Below are positions 5,152-7,370 of a DNA stretch of 7,370 nt, piece after piece. The notes beneath the pieces were generated by a model. The model ran no database searches and had not been told where the DNA came from. It saw only the letters and a program-made list of their open reading frames with translations. Made by a program: the position numbers and the translations under genes. Position 1 is the stretch's first letter. Every line of letters begins with the position of its first letter. Source of the DNA: Rhodoferax sp. (GTDB taxonomy: Bacteria > Pseudomonadota > Gammaproteobacteria > Burkholderiales > Burkholderiaceae_C); assembly GCA_028292305.1 (NCBI GenBank), contig JAQGMQ010000243.1, positions 1-7,370 of the forward strand, given 5' to 3'.

Positions 5152-6645
5152 TCACACCCCCCTCCCCCCAAGACAAGCCAGCAAACTCTCCACCGACAAC
5201 GGCTTCACGAAATGAAAATCAAACCCCGCCTCCCGGGCCCGTTCCTGGTCGGCATGCTGGCCCCAACCCGTCAGCGCGATCAGCATCGGCCCCGCACCCT
5301 GAAAATGGGCGCGAATGGCGCGTGCCGCCTCGTAGCCGTTCAGCTCGGGCATGCCGATGTCCATCACCACCGCGTCGGGCTGGTGTTCGGTTGCGAAGCG
5401 CACCGCGGCGCGGCCGTCGTGGGCCACCGACACGGCAATGCCTTCGATGGCCAGCAACTCGGCGAAGCTGTTGGCGGCGTCTTCGTTGTCGTCGACCACC
5501 AGCACGCGGCACTGCGGCGAAGCCGCGGTTTCGGCGGCGGTCTGCTGCGACGAGGGCGCGCTCTCGGTGGCCAACAGCGGCAGGACGATCACGAATTCGC
5601 AGCCGCGGTCCTGGCCTTCGCTGTGGGCGGTGATGCGGCCGGCATGCATCTCGACGAAGACCTTGGCCAGGTGCAGGCCGATGCCCAGGCCGGTGGACGG
5701 CTCGCCCACGGCGCGTTCCTGCGCGAACATGCCGAACACGGATGCCAGGGCCTTCGGCGACAGGCCGTGCCCGCTGTCTCTGACGGCGAACACCAGGTCC
5801 GTGCCGCGCACCTCGGCGGTGACGGCGATGTCGCCGCCGGGTGGCGTGAACTTGGCCGCGTTGACAACGATGTTGGCCAGGCTCTGCACCAGGCGCACGT
5901 GGTCGGCCAGCAGCGGCACGTCTGCGGGCGGCACGGTGACCTGCACCCGGTGGCGGCGTTCGCGCAGGGTGGCACCGGCGATTTCCATCGCGTGGTTGAC
6001 GATGCGCTGCGCGGTGGTGGGCGCAGTCTGCAGCTGGATCTTGCCGTTGTTGACACGGGCCACGTCCATCAGGTCGTCGATCAGCCGCGTCAGGTGACTG
6101 ACCTGGCGCTGCACCATGTCGACCAGCCGCGTGGTCTGCTCCGAGGGGTGCAGCCGCTCGAAGATGCTGGTGGCGTTGATGATGGGCGCGAGCGGGTTGC
6201 GCAACTCGTGGGCCAGGGTGGCCAGGAACTGGTCCTTGCGCTGGTCGAGCGCGCGCACCTGGTACTGCCGCGCCCTTGCGCGCAGCGCCGACTTGACGAA
6301 GCTCACCAGCGCCATGGTGCGCACCGGCCGCTCGAGCAGCGTGACGTTGCCCAGGTGCTCCACGGCGCGCTGGGTCTCGCGCGAATCCATGCCGCTGCGG
6401 GTCAGCAGCAGCACCGGCAGATCGGACCAGGCTTCCTGGGCGTCGATGAAGCGGCGCAGCAACTCGCCGCACACGCCCAGGGCCTCCTCGGAGAGCAACA
6501 GCGCACCCGCGCCCTCCGCGAGCCGGGCGGCCAGATCCTGCGGCGAGCCGCACACCACCACGGGGATGCCGTTGGCGCCGAGCAGTTGCTCGGTGAGCAC
6601 CGCGTCGCGCCCGGTGGGCACGAACACCAGCAGGCGGTGTTCCAT
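5152..6645 (-). CDS. Hybrid sensor histidine kinase/response regulator
   Basis: This 497-aa protein is a cytoplasmic signalling kinase; no signal peptide or membrane segment is visible. Residues 1-125 look like a receiver domain that has lost its phosphorylation site (GALLLSEEA where DxxxxD would be expected, and LLERPVR in place of a KP motif), followed by an Arg-rich linker RARARQYQVRALDQRKDQFL. HisKA has H146 in LAHELRNPLAP. The ATPase domain has the N-box VVNAAKFT (N262), RDSGHGL (D290) and GLGIGL (319-324). The C-terminal receiver (about 379-495) is complete: D385/D386, phospho-acceptor D429 (VVMDIGMPELNGY), T459 and K481. The ATG at 6645 is chosen because it overlaps the stop of the KaiC-like gene as TGATG, a coupling arrangement; a TTG one codon earlier is possible. 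It should autophosphorylate at H146 and pass phosphate to D429. The likely input is the upstream KaiC-like ATPase or the degenerate receiver. No DNA-binding output is present. Confidence 0.95.
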   Translation of the reverse strand: MEHRLLVFVPTGRDAVLTEQLLGANGIPVVVCGSPQDLAARLAEGAGALLLSEEALGVCGELLRRFIDAQEAWSDLPVLLLTRSGMDSRETQRAVEHLGNVTLLERPVRTMALVSFVKSALRARARQYQVRALDQRKDQFLATLAHELRNPLAPIINATSIFERLHPSEQTTRLVDMVQRQVSHLTRLIDDLMDVARVNNGKIQLQTAPTTAQRIVNHAMEIAGATLRERRHRVQVTVPPADVPLLADHVRLVQSLANIVVNAAKFTPPGGDIAVTAEVRGTDLVFAVRDSGHGLSPKALASVFGMFAQERAVGEPSTGLGIGLHLAKVFVEMHAGRITAHSEGQDRGCEFVIVLPLLATESAPSSQQTAAETAASPQCRVLVVDDNEDAANSFAELLAIEGIAVSVAHDGRAAVRFATEHQPDAVVMDIGMPELNGYEAARAIRAHFQGAGPMLIALTGWGQHADQERAREAGFDFHFVKPLSVESLLACLGGRGV

Positions 6646-7370
6646 CAACCGGGCGCCGCGTCGGAACGGGGGCTCGGCGCTTGCGCGGCCTCCGGCTTGT
6701 TGTCGGTCAGCGGCACCGGCACGCCGGTGAGGATGCCGCGGTAGCCGCGCAGCACGTCGCCCACCGCAATGCCATCCTTCGACATGGAAAAGGCGCGGAT
6801 GGTGCGCTCGTGCACGCTGCCGCGCTTCTTGAACACCGACACCGCCTGGCGCACCTCGCCATCGAATTCGAAGTAACGCAGCATGAGCACGTTGTCGGCC
6901 ACGTAGCTCGCGTCCATCGCACTCGACATGTTGCCGCCGAGCATGCCCTGCTGCACGCCGACCAGAATGGTAGCCACGTGGTGCTGGCCGAGGAAGGTCA
7001 GGATTTCATGCAGGTAGGTGGTCATGAAACGTTCGTCGGGCACCGCCTGCAGATAACCGTTCAGGCTGTCGATCACCACCACCTTGGCACCGCGCTGCAC
7101 CGCCGCCACGATGGCCGCCGAGAACTGCCCCGGCGTGAGTTCGGCCGGGTCGACCTGCTGGATGGTCAGGAGGCCGTTCTCCAGCGAATCGCGCAGCCCC
7201 AGGCTCAGCCCGTCCGCGCGGTGCAGCAGGTTGCTCACCGATTCCTCGAACAGGAACATCGCAGCCCCCTCGCCGCGCCGGTTCGCCGCCGACACGAACT
7301 GCGCCGACAGCGACGACTTGCCGGTACCGGGCGGGCCGACGATCAGGGTGCTGGTGCCCTCCTCCACCCC
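6645..7370 (-). CDS. KaiC-like RecA-family ATPase (N-terminus beyond right edge)
   Basis: This is a P-loop ATPase of the KaiC/RecA superfamily, open at the right edge, with 241 codons visible. Counting from the edge, it has Walker A GPPGTGKS (12-19), the catalytic glutamate pair in FLFEES (E42, E43), Walker B VVVIDSLNG (D101), and KaiC-type segments FKKRGSVHERTIRAFSMSKD (about 180-199) and GYRGILTGVP (209-218). A low-complexity Ala/Pro tail (PEAAQAPSPRSDAAPG) ends the protein. The visible part is one complete C-terminal ATPase domain; whether there is a second domain upstream, as in clock KaiC, cannot be seen. A GTG near the edge is not a plausible start, because the Walker A loop would lie only about 10 residues into the protein. 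The stop TGA shares a base with the histidine kinase start. KaiC homologues outside cyanobacteria commonly sit beside histidine kinases and are thought to serve signalling or stress roles. No kaiB is visible. Confidence 0.93.
   Translation of the reverse strand, partial: GVEEGTSTLIVGPPGTGKSSLSAQFVSAANRRGEGAAMFLFEESVSNLLHRADGLSLGLRDSLENGLLTIQQVDPAELTPGQFSAAIVAAVQRGAKVVVIDSLNGYLQAVPDERFMTTYLHEILTFLGQHHVATILVGVQQGMLGGNMSSAMDASYVADNVLMLRYFEFDGEVRQAVSVFKKRGSVHERTIRAFSMSKDGIAVGDVLRGYRGILTGVPVPLTDNKPEAAQAPSPRSDAAPG

Noticed and set aside
4474..5215. Several 60-125 codon open frames in the intergenic region
   Set aside because: They cross palindromes and inverted repeats, have no ribosome-binding sites or recognisable domains, and their translations reflect repeat composition.
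4990..6744. Long plus-strand open frame of 584 codons
   Set aside because: It is antisense to the histidine kinase. Its translation is His/Gly/Arg-rich and shows no domain, whereas the minus strand has complete kinase and receiver motifs.
7320..7367. GTG at 7367 as the true start of the KaiC-like gene
   Set aside because: The frame remains open to the window edge and the start would put the Walker A loop within about 10 residues of the N-terminus, too short for the fold.

Overview
This is a GC-rich bacterial window with tightly packed genes. A Bug-family (TctC-type) periplasmic receptor, two LysR regulators each diverging from an oxidoreductase gene, and the style of the intergenic repeats suggest a betaproteobacterium of the Burkholderiales, probably near the Comamonadaceae. 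That placement is inferred from gene content and composition; there is no rRNA or marker gene here.

Left part (1-2754): a LysR-type regulator runs leftward off the window and diverges, across a 102-bp promoter region, from a two-gene operon. The operon encodes a classical short-chain dehydrogenase/reductase (SDR) and, 25 bp later, an exported Bug solute receptor. The simplest reading is a small regulated catabolic or uptake unit: the receptor binds a small acid in the periplasm, the SDR oxidises or reduces it or a derivative, and the LysR protein senses the compound. No membrane transporter subunits are present.

Middle part (2765-4429): a second LysR regulator converges on the receptor gene, with 10 bp between the stops. 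It diverges from a short NAD(P)-binding oxidoreductase of the F420-dependent NADP reductase-like family. The 120-bp divergent promoter holds a good LysR-type box (TTG-N9-CAA) and a wider CGATTG/CAATCG dyad.

Intergenic part (4430-5151): this 722-bp stretch between two convergent genes has no credible gene but is highly structured. At least four pairs of inverted sequence blocks are nested around a common centre near 4713, so the left and right halves are near-mirror images. The core is a REPIN-like doublet of palindromes. Two identical perfect 20-bp palindromes sit further out, and the right half carries about 181 bp with no counterpart on the left. This is the most unusual feature of the window.

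Right part (5152-7370): on the minus strand, a KaiC-like RecA-fold ATPase, truncated by the window edge, overlaps by one base (TGATG) a hybrid histidine kinase with a degenerate N-terminal receiver-like domain, HisKA, HATPase and a complete C-terminal receiver. The two are almost certainly co-translated and form one signalling module.
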